The notes beneath the pieces are model-generated. The model was not told where the DNA came from. It was given only the letters and a program-made list of their open reading frames with translations, and did not search any database. Both the position numbers and the translations under genes were made by a program. A stretch of 64,000 nucleotides of DNA from Convivina praedatoris (GTDB taxonomy: Bacteria > Bacillota > Bacilli > Lactobacillales > Lactobacillaceae): contig NZ_CAKOET010000004.1 in NCBI RefSeq assembly GCF_933208495.1, positions 1-64,000 of the forward strand. The letters are read 5' to 3'. Positions 25,468-34,602 of the stretch are shown one piece after another. Every line of letters begins with the position of its first letter. The first letter of the stretch is position 1.

Positions 25468-26850
25468 TTAGCGAATTTCAGCTGGATACTCAACATGATG
25501 CCAAGGTTGATCAAAAAGAATTTCTCGTAACTTTTGATCTGAGACATACTGACCGTCCACTGACATTTTATAAATACGACGACTTTGAATCTCTTCAATG
25601 GCAGCATCTTGATACATTTGGGCTTGCCGAATTGCATACTCAACCAATGAATCGTCAACAATCATCGTTTCTAATTGAGCCGAAAGGGTCGTAGCTGGAT
25701 TGACAACCCGTTGATATAACTCTTTCAAAGTTCTTTGCACGTTAACCGATAGACCCACATCGGCCACAAATCCTTGAAGTTTATCCATAAATTCTAAGGC
25801 TTGCGTCTGATAGCTAGTCATCGAAGTCGCGGGTTCTAACGCGACCTGTTCATTCATTTCTTCAGCTAATTGCTGAGAATGTGCATTCCAAGTACTTTCC
25901 GTCATCATAAAGTACATCACTAATAGCCGCACAAAACGAACAGTCGAATCACGAACCCCAATCGAAGAAGTTGGATCCAAATCCAACATCCTTAACTCCA
26001 AGTAGTCCAAGCCCCGTTCAGCCATCCCTTCTAGTCCACCAACGGATTTCAAACGAATTGGGCCATGGAATTCGGATTCTCCCTGAATCTGTCCGGAATC
26101 AATCGCAGCCAAAATAGCCTTTTCATAAGCAGCAACGCTAGTGTAATCGCCACGAAATTCACTAAAAAGCCCAAAGTTACGCGAAGAACGTAAAGAACGA
26201 ACCGGGTGGTCTGGTCGAGTATCAGTATAGTAATTTTTTTCTGTAATGGGTGCGGCGCCAAACAAATAAGTCAACAACCAGCGATACTGGACAAATCCGT
26301 GGACCACCTTATCAAACATGGCATTTTTTAACTTAGCTGGTGTATCATATTCATCTTTTAAATAGGCAAACAAAGATTCCGTCAGCGCATCATCAAAACT
26401 CAAGTTAATGTGTACCCCAGTTGGCACGGAACGACGGATATCATGACGACTCAACCAATTCCGGTAATACTCAGCCTTTTCAGGGGTGACATGTGAAATC
26501 TCCAAAGTACTTAAATCTTCAGGCAAAATTGGTGGCATTGATAGTGGCCAGAGCAAATCATCATCCTGGCTCAACGAAGCCCGTAGCGTATGATTTAAAG
26601 CTGTCAAATCACGTACTGCTTCAGCTGAGTTATCCGCCGTTGGGGTAATCAACTCACTTTGGCTATTCAAAAAATCGTTTTTAATATGACGATTTTGCTT
26701 TTGATCACCCAATTCTTCTGGAAAATCATGAGTTGTTAAACGCCCATCTTTTTCCACCCGATGCATTTCGACTTCCAGACCCATTCGAACATCCATCATG
26801 GTGGCCTCTAGGTCTTGATTTAAAATTAGCTTTCCAATTTCTCCTAGCAT
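25468..26850 (-). CDS. gshA: Glutamate-cysteine ligase
   Basis: 460 residues. The N-terminal GLEVEMHRVEKDGRL and PPILPEDLSTLEISH, plus the internal GVHINLSFD and LELRMLDLDP, match the gamma-glutamylcysteine ligase domain of Gram-positive GshA/GshAB proteins. It joins Glu and Cys using ATP. The length corresponds to the ligase half of bifunctional GshAB only; there is no C-terminal ATP-grasp glutathione synthetase. The cell therefore makes gamma-Glu-Cys, or needs GshB from elsewhere. It has its own terminator and is upstream of, but separate from, the KAS III operon. Confidence 0.88.
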   Translation of the reverse strand: MLGEIGKLILNQDLEATMMDVRMGLEVEMHRVEKDGRLTTHDFPEELGDQKQNRHIKNDFLNSQSELITPTADNSAEAVRDLTALNHTLRASLSQDDDLLWPLSMPPILPEDLSTLEISHVTPEKAEYYRNWLSRHDIRRSVPTGVHINLSFDDALTESLFAYLKDEYDTPAKLKNAMFDKVVHGFVQYRWLLTYLFGAAPITEKNYYTDTRPDHPVRSLRSSRNFGLFSEFRGDYTSVAAYEKAILAAIDSGQIQGESEFHGPIRLKSVGGLEGMAERGLDYLELRMLDLDPTSSIGVRDSTVRFVRLLVMYFMMTESTWNAHSQQLAEEMNEQVALEPATSMTSYQTQALEFMDKLQGFVADVGLSVNVQRTLKELYQRVVNPATTLSAQLETMIVDDSLVEYAIRQAQMYQDAAIEEIQSRRIYKMSVDGQYVSDQKLREILFDQPWHHVEYPAEIR

Positions 26851-27004
26851 CTTCCTATCCTCTTGCTTGTATTCTGACAGTTAAATTATCAACTATATCA
26901 TCCTCTTTCTCCATGGAAAAAGAGCTTCATTAGATAATTAGATTATAGTATATTGGGTTCTATAAAGGAATACTAATGATTTTTTAATTTTATTCTTATT
27001 TAAC

Positions 27005-27033
27005 TTGACAAAATAAAATCTATTCCATAAGAT
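27005..27033 (+). promoter_or_regulatory. Promoter of the argCJBD leader
   Basis: TTGACA (27005-27010), 17-bp spacer, TAAGAT (27028-27033). A consensus-like sigma-A promoter predicting a start near 27040. Confidence 0.75.
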
Positions 27034-27039
27034 AATAGC

Positions 27040-27327
27040 TAATAAACATTAGATTTTAATTAATATTAAAAACTATGATTGGAAATTTTAGTTAAATTTG
27101 TTTTTACAGAAAAGCTGGATGTTAATTCGTGAGAACCGGCCAAAAAAATTAACTAGATCGTGCCCATGAGTTGACCCCTGAAGTGATTAGGGGGTTCCGG
27201 TTACTAGCCCGTTATGCTAAAAGTTTTTTAACTTTACAAGCTAAAAGTGTCATTACTTTTAGAAATTGAGGTGGTACCACGTTATTGACGTCCTCTTGGA
27301 TTTAATTATCCAGGGGGACGTTTTTTA
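27040..27327 (+). promoter_or_regulatory. T-box leader of argCJBD
   Basis: The T-box motif GAGGTGGTACCACG lies at 27268-27281. The terminator ACGTCCTCTTGG/CCAGGGGGACGT plus TTTTTT lies at 27288-27327. Upstream, CCCCT-GAAGTGATT-AGGGG (about 27174-27192) may be the terminal hairpin of stem I, and AACCGG/CCGGTT encloses it. Uncharged tRNA should favour antitermination. I could not place the usual AGUA loop-E motif or assign a specifier codon with confidence; a CGT near 27159-27161 is one possibility. The 586-bp gap before argC holds this leader plus AT-rich sequence and nothing else obvious. Confidence 0.85.
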
Positions 27328-27436
27328 TTTTCAGAAAGCGAAGTATTAGTAATGTACACCAAACGACGACGGGGATTCCCCGCTATAAATTAACAACACA
27401 CAAACAACCCAATAATCAATATAAATTAAGGAGTCT

Positions 27437-28471
27437 ATGATGAAAATCGCTCTCGTTGGTATTACCGGCTATGCCGGTATGCAACTTTACCAATTATTAC
27501 AAGACCATCCCAATGTGACCCAAATTAACATTTATCAACATGATTTATCACAAAAAACGCCCCTTTGGCAGGTAAACGATCGGTTAGATTACCAGCATCA
27601 AGTCACGGCGCTTCCCTACGATAGTCAACAAATTATGGTTGATAATGACGTGCTATTTTTAGCAACAAGTGCCGGTATCGCCACCCAGTTAGCTCAGCCC
27701 TTTTTAGATCAAGATTTTCCAGTAATTGATCTATCAGGCGATTTTCGTTTGAAAGAGCCCGAAACTTATCAAAAATGGTATCACAAAGACGGCCCCACCA
27801 GCCAAAATCTGGCACACTCCTACTACGGATTAGCTGATTTAAATTACAACAATCAACATCACTACATCGCTAATCCCGGCTGCTATGCTACAGCTACTTT
27901 ATTAGGATTAGCTCCCTTAATCCAAGCGGATTTAATTCATCCCGATAGCATTATCGTTGATGCTAAATCTGGCTTATCCGGTGCTGGTAAAAGTCTAAGT
28001 ACTTCATCCCATTATCTACGAGCCAATGAAAATATGCAGGTTTATAAAGCTAATCAACATCAGCATATCCCTGAAATTTTAGCGCAACTACAAGCCTGGA
28101 ATCCGACAATTCCCCATCTGCAATTTATGACTTCACTGATTCCCATTGACCGTGGCATTATGGCTTCAATTTATACCAAGGTGAAACCTGGAATTAGTCA
28201 AACTGACATTAAACAAGCCTATCAAAAACAGTATCAAGATGCCCCATTTATCAATTTATTTGATGAGGATTTACCGGACATTAAAAGCGTTGTTGGTAGT
28301 AATAATTGCAATATTGGCCTCGCCTTTAATGAAAAAACCGGCTACCTTTTAACAGTCTCAGTGATTGATAACATGCTCAAAGGTGCCGCCGGTCAAGCTA
28401 TTCAAAATATGAACCAACTCTTTCATTTGAGCGACACCAGCGGATTACCACTCCATTCCAATACTTTTTAG
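27437..28471 (+). CDS. argC: N-acetyl-gamma-glutamyl-phosphate reductase
   Basis: 344 residues. NAD(P)-binding VGITGYAGMQL at the N-terminus and the catalytic C149 in ANPGCYATA. It reduces N-acetylglutamyl phosphate to the semialdehyde, the third step of arginine synthesis. First gene of argC-argJ-argB-argD. AAGGAG lies 3 nt before the first ATG and 6 nt before a second, adjacent one, so the true start may be 27440. The operon is under T-box control. Confidence 0.95.
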   Translation: MMKIALVGITGYAGMQLYQLLQDHPNVTQINIYQHDLSQKTPLWQVNDRLDYQHQVTALPYDSQQIMVDNDVLFLATSAGIATQLAQPFLDQDFPVIDLSGDFRLKEPETYQKWYHKDGPTSQNLAHSYYGLADLNYNNQHHYIANPGCYATATLLGLAPLIQADLIHPDSIIVDAKSGLSGAGKSLSTSSHYLRANENMQVYKANQHQHIPEILAQLQAWNPTIPHLQFMTSLIPIDRGIMASIYTKVKPGISQTDIKQAYQKQYQDAPFINLFDEDLPDIKSVVGSNNCNIGLAFNEKTGYLLTVSVIDNMLKGAAGQAIQNMNQLFHLSDTSGLPLHSNTF

Positions 28472-28481
28472 GAGGAACATT

Positions 28482-29666
28482 ATGGAAATTAAATTTACTT
28501 GGCCACAAGGCTTTCAATCCGGTGCCACTCATGCTGGTTTTAAAGCCGAACAAGACCTAGATTTTGGTTGGTTGGTTTCTGATGTACCGGCAGTTGCCGC
28601 CGGTGTATACACTAAAAATCAATTCCAAGCTGCCCCCACTCAATTTACTAAAAGCTTAATTCAAAAAGGACAAACTTTACAAGCTCTTGTGATTAATAGT
28701 GGTAATGCTAATTCTTTTACTGGGCAACTTGGTTTAGATAATGTTGCCCAAAGTGGTCAGTTAGTCGCTGAAAAACTCAATATCAGTCCTAACTTAGTGG
28801 GAGTGGCCTCAACTGGGGTTATTGGTAAGCAAATGCCGATGGATAAATTTAAGGACGGCCTTGCAAAACTCACATTAACAGCCCAATCGCAACTGCCAGA
28901 AGCCATTCTTACCACTGATACTCATAGTAAAAAAACTTGTCAGGCGCTAACCATTGACGGAAAAACTGTCACGATAACTGGCTTTGCCAAGGGTTCAGGT
29001 ATGATCCATCCCAATATGGGTACCACCCTGGGCTTTATTGCCACAGACGCTAAGATTGAAGGCCCCTTACTCCAAGATTTACTGCGGGAACTAATTCAAA
29101 GCTCTTTTAATCAAATTACCGTTGATGGCTGCATGTCCACCAACGATATGGTAGTAGTGTTAGCCAATGGTCAGGCCCAAAATCAAACACTAACCAGCGA
29201 GCATTCTGAATTCGTTAGCTTCAAAAACGCCTTGCAAACAGTTTTAATTAATTTGGCAAAAATGGTTGCGGCTGATGGTGAAGGCGCCAATAAATTAATT
29301 GAAGCACAGGTTCAAAATGCAGCCAATCCAGTCGAAGCCAACCAAGTTGCCAAGGCAATTGTCGGTTCAAATTTAATTAAAGCCATGATTTTTGGTGAAG
29401 ATGGCAACTGGGGACGAATTGTCCAAGCCATTGGCCAAACCCAAGCGCAATTAAATCCCAACCAACTAGACATCCAAATTGGTGGCATCCCCTTAGTGGA
29501 GAACAGTTTGACTGTTCCTGTTAATCAAAGTGCCCTTCACCAAATTTTAGCGACTGACAAAATTATCATTACTGTCAATTTACATTGTGGTGAGGCGCAA
29601 GGTATGGCTTGGGGCTGTGATTTAACCTATCAATACGTTGAAATTAACGCTGCCTATGAGGGATAA
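28482..29666 (+). CDS. argJ: Glutamate N-acetyltransferase / ornithine acetyltransferase
   Basis: 394 residues. The autoprocessing site is in KGSGMIHPNMGTTLGF, with nucleophile T181. The residue before it is Gly where most ArgJ proteins have Ala. ArgJ recycles the acetyl group from N-acetylornithine to glutamate, so no separate ArgE is needed. It may also use acetyl-CoA, which would explain the absence of argA here. AGGAGG lies 6 nt upstream; 10 bp after argC. Confidence 0.95.
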   Translation: MEIKFTWPQGFQSGATHAGFKAEQDLDFGWLVSDVPAVAAGVYTKNQFQAAPTQFTKSLIQKGQTLQALVINSGNANSFTGQLGLDNVAQSGQLVAEKLNISPNLVGVASTGVIGKQMPMDKFKDGLAKLTLTAQSQLPEAILTTDTHSKKTCQALTIDGKTVTITGFAKGSGMIHPNMGTTLGFIATDAKIEGPLLQDLLRELIQSSFNQITVDGCMSTNDMVVVLANGQAQNQTLTSEHSEFVSFKNALQTVLINLAKMVAADGEGANKLIEAQVQNAANPVEANQVAKAIVGSNLIKAMIFGEDGNWGRIVQAIGQTQAQLNPNQLDIQIGGIPLVENSLTVPVNQSALHQILATDKIIITVNLHCGEAQGMAWGCDLTYQYVEINAAYEG

Positions 29667-29670
29667 AGCG

Positions 29671-30378
29671 ATGATTATCATTAAAATTGGTGGCAATGCC
29701 ATCCATCAACTTACCAACGATTTTTTTAAGCAAATCCAAACTTGGTTGGACCAACAAAAACAAATCATTATCGTCCATGGGGGCGGTCAACTAATTACTG
29801 CTACTAGTGAATTTTTTGATTTACCGGTACAAAAAATTGATGGCATTCGCAAGACCTCATCGGCTGAAATGTTACTAACTCAGGGACTTTTATCAGATGT
29901 CATCCAGCCCTATTTTGCTCAATTATTTCAGCAACATGGCATCGACTGTCAGCCCCTAAACCTTAACGGGCAAACCCTCTTACAAGGTCAATATGGTCAA
30001 GTCGGCCAGGTAACCAGCATTCAAACTAAGTTATTGGAACAGATTCCAAACGACAGGGTGATTTTAATTAATTCACTGGCCCAAACACCTCAAGGACAGC
30101 TATTAAATGTTAATGCAGATCAGGCTGCCCAAGCTTTGGCAGTGCTAACACAGGCACAACAATTAATTTTACTGACTGACGTACCTGGTATTTTAGTTGA
30201 CCAAGAACTTCAAACTAAGTTAACGCCAATCTTAGCCCAGCAATTTATTCAAGCAGGACAAATTACCGGTGGCATGGTTCCTAAAATTAAAGCTGCTTTA
30301 GCTAGTTTGAACGACGGCGTCCAACAAATTACAATTACCAACCAACTTAATCATCTTGGTACTACAATTACTCATTAA
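29671..30378 (+). CDS. argB: Acetylglutamate kinase
   Basis: 235 residues from the ATG at 29671 (MIIIKIGGNA). This start is chosen over one at 29638 because GAGGGA precedes it and the family begins directly at the IKIGGNA strand. Amino-acid-kinase motifs: IKIGGNAI, IIVHGGG, and PGILVD near the phosphate site. It phosphorylates N-acetylglutamate, the second step. It begins 4 bp after the argJ stop. It lacks an N-terminal extension of the kind linked to arginine feedback inhibition in hexameric forms, so regulation may rest mainly on the T-box. Confidence 0.92.
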   Translation: MIIIKIGGNAIHQLTNDFFKQIQTWLDQQKQIIIVHGGGQLITATSEFFDLPVQKIDGIRKTSSAEMLLTQGLLSDVIQPYFAQLFQQHGIDCQPLNLNGQTLLQGQYGQVGQVTSIQTKLLEQIPNDRVILINSLAQTPQGQLLNVNADQAAQALAVLTQAQQLILLTDVPGILVDQELQTKLTPILAQQFIQAGQITGGMVPKIKAALASLNDGVQQITITNQLNHLGTTITH

Positions 30379-30398
30379 AAATGACGGAGGAATCTTAT

Positions 30399-31556
30399 AT
30401 GAATGCAACCATGTCAACCTACCAACGCTTTCCCATCGAACTTATTGGTGGTCATGATTTTCACTTAATTGATCAAAATGGTAAGAGCTACGTTGATCTT
30501 ACCGCCGGAATTGGCGTTTGTAACTTTGGCTATAGTAACTGTGCCATCCAACAAGCAGCGACTCAGCAAATTAGCCAATTATGGCATATCTCCAATCTCT
30601 ATCAAAACCCCTTAGCCGAAGAAGTCGCGGAATTACTTTGTCCGGCTGATTACCAAGCTTTCTTCTGTAATTCTGGTACGGAAGCCAACGAAGCAGCCCT
30701 TAAACTAGCCTTTAAAGTTGCCTCCGATAAAGCTACTAATCATCCCAAAGAAATTGTAGCTTTTAATTATGGCTTCCATGGTCGCACAATCGGCTCTCTG
30801 TCCGTAACTGGTTATCCCCACATTCAAGAAGGCTTTGACCCCCTGCTCCCCCACGTTAAGATGGTTGATTATAATCAGGAACAGGCCTTAACAGCTATTA
30901 ATGAAAATACGGTGGCGGTTATTTTAGAAGTCATCCAAGGTGAAGGCGGCGTTAATGTCGGTCATCAGCAGTGGCTACAGGCTGTCCAAGCTCAATGTCA
31001 AGCAACCCAGACACTACTAATCGTTGATGAGGTACAGACGGGTATGGGCCGGACAGGCTATCAATTTGCTTACCAGCAATTTGGTCTGGAGCCTGATATT
31101 ATCACGGTGGCCAAGGGGCTGGCCAATGGCTTACCCGTCGGGGCGATGTTAGCTAAAAAGAATGTTGCAAAACACTTTAAAATTGGTGACCATGGAACTA
31201 CTTTTGGTGGCAACTTAGTCGCTATGGCGGCGGCTAAGGAGGTTTTGAAGCAGCTAACTCCTACTTTTTTGACCAGTGTACAAAATAAGGGGGCATTCTT
31301 AATGAAGCTATTACAGCAGGAAATCGCCCCCCTTGCCCAGGTAAAGACTATTAGTGGCGCTGGTTTAATGATTGGCATTCATCTGACCGAAGCAGTACCA
31401 GTTAATCAAGTAATTACTACCCTTCAAAACGCTGGTTATCTGACTCTATCGGCTCGGGAAAACACACTCCGGCTCCTACCGCCCCTGATAATCGATGAAA
31501 ACCATTTAAGACAAGCAGTTGATGCCATTAAACTTGCGATTGCAACGCAAGCATAA
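30399..31556 (+). CDS. argD: Acetylornithine aminotransferase
   Basis: 385 residues from ATG 30399; GGAGG lies 8 nt upstream, inside the longer frame that starts at 30381. A class III PLP aminotransferase: CNSGTEANEAALKLA, FHGRTIGS, IVDEVQTGMGRTG and the PLP lysine K239 in VAKGLANG. It converts N-acetylglutamate semialdehyde to N-acetylornithine. Last gene of the operon, followed by a terminator. Confidence 0.94.
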   Translation: MNATMSTYQRFPIELIGGHDFHLIDQNGKSYVDLTAGIGVCNFGYSNCAIQQAATQQISQLWHISNLYQNPLAEEVAELLCPADYQAFFCNSGTEANEAALKLAFKVASDKATNHPKEIVAFNYGFHGRTIGSLSVTGYPHIQEGFDPLLPHVKMVDYNQEQALTAINENTVAVILEVIQGEGGVNVGHQQWLQAVQAQCQATQTLLIVDEVQTGMGRTGYQFAYQQFGLEPDIITVAKGLANGLPVGAMLAKKNVAKHFKIGDHGTTFGGNLVAMAAAKEVLKQLTPTFLTSVQNKGAFLMKLLQQEIAPLAQVKTISGAGLMIGIHLTEAVPVNQVITTLQNAGYLTLSARENTLRLLPPLIIDENHLRQAVDAIKLAIATQA

Positions 31557-31557
31557 T

Positions 31558-31597
31558 AAAAATCCCCGTTAACAATGACGTTAACGAGGATTTTTTT
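31558..31597. terminator. Bidirectional terminator after argD
   Basis: AATCCCCGTTAAC/GTTAACGAGGATT stem with one mismatch, then seven Ts. It serves argD and the convergent MFS gene. Confidence 0.9.
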
Positions 31598-31600
31598 GAT

Positions 31601-33076
31601 TTATTTTACAATTGTCCGCTTTTTATCTGATAGATTCAGAATAATAACCAGAACAAACAAAATCAAGGTAACTATAAAAACCGCATGCATACCCGACAAT
31701 ACTGTCTGAGCTAAAACATCAAAATTTTTACCAACCATGGCGCTGGTATGATTATTACTGCTAATGAATTGATTTACCATATTTTCACTGATTGCAGGTT
31801 GCTGGGAAATCTCATGATGAATGGTTAAATTAAATATCAAACCAAAAATACCTGTCGCAATCGTTTGTCCCAACGTTCTACCTAAGGTAATCATGGAAGA
31901 AGCTGTGCCGAGGTCTTTTTGTGATACCACATGCTGGGCAATTAAAGTATTCATAGTAATCACAATTCCCAAGACAAAACCAGTTATAGCGGAAATAACA
32001 TAGAATAAATGCTCTGGAAAATGAATCGAAACAAAAATCAGTGGTAGATAGGTTAAGGCCATGATAATAATTAACGGTAAGGCAATATATTTTGGCGCAA
32101 ATTTTTTAACTAAGCTTCCCACCAAAAATGATGAAAATAACCACAAAATCGGACTAGGCGTCACAGCTAACCCCGCCAGTGAGGGACTGGCATGATAAAT
32201 CGATTGGAGCCACATCGGAAAATAAGTTTGAAAACCAATTTGAATGGCACTGAGCGCTAAGGTCGTAAAAATTTGAACCAAAAATAATTGATTCCTAAAT
32301 AATTTTAGGGGCACGATAGGATCAATTGCCTGATGTTCAATTTTCATTAAAACTAAAGTTGCTAATAGGATTACTAGCGTTAAAAAGGCCATTAAAACCC
32401 AATTAATTTTAGAAACTGATAAGCATTGAAATAACAACAAGACCGATACAAGTAAAATGGACAAACTAGCAATTCCTAGAAAATCCATCTTTAATTTTTC
32501 ATGAGCTAGTTTTGAATCATGGTAAGTAGTAAAAATAATTAAAAAGACAATCACTCCAAGGGGCACATTAATAACAAATACCCAGTGCCAGCCCAAATTA
32601 TCGACAATATAGCCACCCATCAAAGGCCCAAGTAATGCCGAAATTCCCCAAGCAGTATTGTTGAGTGCCAACATCTTAGACCGTTCTTGATAGGTAAATA
32701 AATCAGCAATCATCGTAAAGGTAATCGGCATAATGGCTCCGGCACCCAATCCTTGAATCGCTCGAAAGATAATCAAACTTAACATATTACTGGCTAGTCC
32801 GCACAGAGCCGAACCAGTTGTAAAAAGGACTAAACCAATTAAAAAAACTGGTTTTCGGCCAATTTGATCGGCTAGTTTACCATATATTGGCGTCGTCAAG
32901 GCCGTGGTTAAGAGATACATGGCAAAAATCCAACTTTGATAGGATAAACCATTTAAATCACTGACAATCGTGGGCAAAGCAGTTGTAATAATCGTCGTTT
33001 CCACGGAAGTCATAAAGGTCGCAATTAAAATGGCCGTTAGTATAAGATTTCTTGTAAGTCCTTTTTTTATGTTCAT
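31601..33076 (-). CDS. MFS multidrug-type transporter, DHA2 (EmrB/QacA) family
   Basis: 491 residues and about 14 membrane helices. Motifs: GKLADQIGRKPVFL (motif A) and the proline/glycine-rich motif C region WGISALLGPLMGGYIVDNLGWHWVFVINVP. The family exports drugs, dyes or toxic metabolites by proton antiport. It is 54 bp downstream of an ArsR-family regulator gene on the same strand, so it is probably controlled by that regulator. GGAGAG precedes the ATG. Confidence 0.88.
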   Translation of the reverse strand: MNIKKGLTRNLILTAILIATFMTSVETTIITTALPTIVSDLNGLSYQSWIFAMYLLTTALTTPIYGKLADQIGRKPVFLIGLVLFTTGSALCGLASNMLSLIIFRAIQGLGAGAIMPITFTMIADLFTYQERSKMLALNNTAWGISALLGPLMGGYIVDNLGWHWVFVINVPLGVIVFLIIFTTYHDSKLAHEKLKMDFLGIASLSILLVSVLLLFQCLSVSKINWVLMAFLTLVILLATLVLMKIEHQAIDPIVPLKLFRNQLFLVQIFTTLALSAIQIGFQTYFPMWLQSIYHASPSLAGLAVTPSPILWLFSSFLVGSLVKKFAPKYIALPLIIIMALTYLPLIFVSIHFPEHLFYVISAITGFVLGIVITMNTLIAQHVVSQKDLGTASSMITLGRTLGQTIATGIFGLIFNLTIHHEISQQPAISENMVNQFISSNNHTSAMVGKNFDVLAQTVLSGMHAVFIVTLILFVLVIILNLSDKKRTIVK

Positions 33077-33130
33077 TTTCTCTCCTTTTTATTTCTATAA
33101 TTATCGAACTAAAAGGCAAAAATAAAGGAT

Positions 33131-33415
33131 TCATAAAGAATCTAAGAATCCGGGTAAATATTTATTAAAAGTTTCCTGATTTAAAGACAAATACTTACTT
33201 TGTGCTTCTTTTCTCGTGTTAGTTAATCCGACTGCTCTAAGGGCCTTAAAGTGATAAGAGACAGTGGATTTACTAATAGATAGCTGGGCACCGACTTCCC
33301 CACAAGTCATTTCCCGATTACTAGCCTGCAGAGTGCGAATTATTTTTAAGCGATTTGCATCCGATAAAGTTTTAAATATTTCAGCTCTTTTTTGATCTTC
33401 TAGTTCGATTTCCAT
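33131..33415 (-). CDS. ArsR-family transcriptional regulator
   Basis: 94 residues with a winged helix-turn-helix: IFKTLSDANRLKIIRTL, then LSISKSTVSYHFKALRAVGL as recognition helix. The classical metal site ELCVCDL is not present: it reads EMTCGEVG, with a single Cys, so arsenic/cadmium sensing is unlikely. Small-molecule or redox sensing is more plausible. It is encoded directly upstream of the MFS exporter, which it probably represses. Confidence 0.88.
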   Translation of the reverse strand: MEIELEDQKRAEIFKTLSDANRLKIIRTLQASNREMTCGEVGAQLSISKSTVSYHFKALRAVGLTNTRKEAQSKYLSLNQETFNKYLPGFLDSL

Positions 33416-33506
33416 AGAACTACCTTATCACATTATTTGGAAATCAATCAAATTTTGTCATAGGGAATTTTTAAAATACAAAGTTAAAACTAAACTAAAC
33501 ACAAAA

Positions 33507-33537
33507 AACCCACTTAATTTGATTAAGTGGGTTTTAA
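33507..33537 (-). terminator. Terminator of the ABC-argGHF operon
   Basis: 12-bp stem AACCCACTTAAT/ATTAAGTGGGTT with a 3-nt loop, directly after the argF stop. Confidence 0.9.
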
Positions 33538-33540
33538 TAT

Positions 33541-34596
33541 CTATAATAAATCCAAATTCCCTAACGTAGCTGCCATAATCGCCATAATCGCTGGTTTCCG
33601 GTTTTCAGCCTGTTGGAAATGGCGAGCTTGCGCCCCCTTAAAGACGGCATCACTCATTTCAATACCCGTAGTATCAACTAAACCAGGATATTTCGCATGC
33701 AGTTCTTGCGCTACTTGAGTTTGATCATCATGATAAGCCGGTAGGCAGTGCATAGTAATCAAATCGTGCCCATAGTGCTTTGATTTTTGTAACAGGGTCT
33801 CATTAATTTGGTAAGGCATCAACGCTTCTAACCGTTCTTGCCAATTATTTTCACCCATACTAACAAAAACATCGCTGTAAAAGACATTGGCCTCAGCGGC
33901 GCCTTGATCTAAATCGTCAGTAATCAAAACCTGACTACCTGCTGCTTGAGCGTATTTTTGTGCCAGTTCAACCGTTTCTTGGTCAGGTTGCAAACTTTGT
34001 GGCGCAATAATATTGACATTAATCCCCACCATAGCTCCGGCCACCAAAAGTGAGCGAGCAACGTTATTGCGCCCATCCCCAACATAGGCCAGCGTAATCT
34101 GATTATCCAACTGACCAAACTCACTTTGCAAAGTCATAAAATCAGCAATCATCTGGGTCGGATGCCATTGATCACTCAAAGCATTCCAAACTGGCGCATG
34201 TTTACCATTCGTATCATAAGCATCGGCGGCCATCTCTTCAATATCAGCCTGACCAAAACCACGATAGGCAATCCCGTCGGCAACACCGGCCAAGACATGC
34301 GCCGTATCGGCAACAGACTCTTTCTTACCGAATTGGCTCGAGGCAGGATCCAAAAAGACCGTGTTAGCCCCCATTTCCTGGGCTCCAAGTTCAAAGGCCA
34401 AACGGGTTCGTGTTGAATTCTTGGCGAAAAGTAAAATGACATTTTTACCTTTTAAAAAGGGTTGGAGAGTCTGATTCTGTTTGGCGGTCTTAATTTCTTG
34501 ACCAAACTCAACCAATGCTTTTAACTGCGCTGGTGTAAAATCAATTTCCTTAAGATAGGATTTCCCTTGGAAACTGGCTAGTATTTGTTTATCCAT
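33541..34596 (-). CDS. argF: Ornithine carbamoyltransferase
   Basis: 351 residues. Carbamoyl-phosphate site STRTR at 61-65 and the HCLPAYHDD ornithine-binding motif near residue 288. It makes citrulline from ornithine. The operon position (argG-argH-argF behind a transporter, no arcA or arcC nearby) argues for an anabolic rather than arginine-deiminase role. AAGGAT precedes the ATG; 6 bp after argH. Confidence 0.94.
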   Translation of the reverse strand: MDKQILASFQGKSYLKEIDFTPAQLKALVEFGQEIKTAKQNQTLQPFLKGKNVILLFAKNSTRTRLAFELGAQEMGANTVFLDPASSQFGKKESVADTAHVLAGVADGIAYRGFGQADIEEMAADAYDTNGKHAPVWNALSDQWHPTQMIADFMTLQSEFGQLDNQITLAYVGDGRNNVARSLLVAGAMVGINVNIIAPQSLQPDQETVELAQKYAQAAGSQVLITDDLDQGAAEANVFYSDVFVSMGENNWQERLEALMPYQINETLLQKSKHYGHDLITMHCLPAYHDDQTQVAQELHAKYPGLVDTTGIEMSDAVFKGAQARHFQQAENRKPAIMAIMAATLGNLDLL

Positions 34597-34602
34597 CGTA
34601 TC

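Noticed and set aside
25380-25661. 93-codon minus-strand frame overlapping gshA
   Set aside because: Out of frame with gshA and reading through the terminator hairpin. No family resemblance.
27159-27161. CGT as Arg specifier of the argCJBD T-box
   Set aside because: Biologically expected, but the surrounding sequence does not align with a specifier loop as it does in the other two T-boxes, so it was not claimed.
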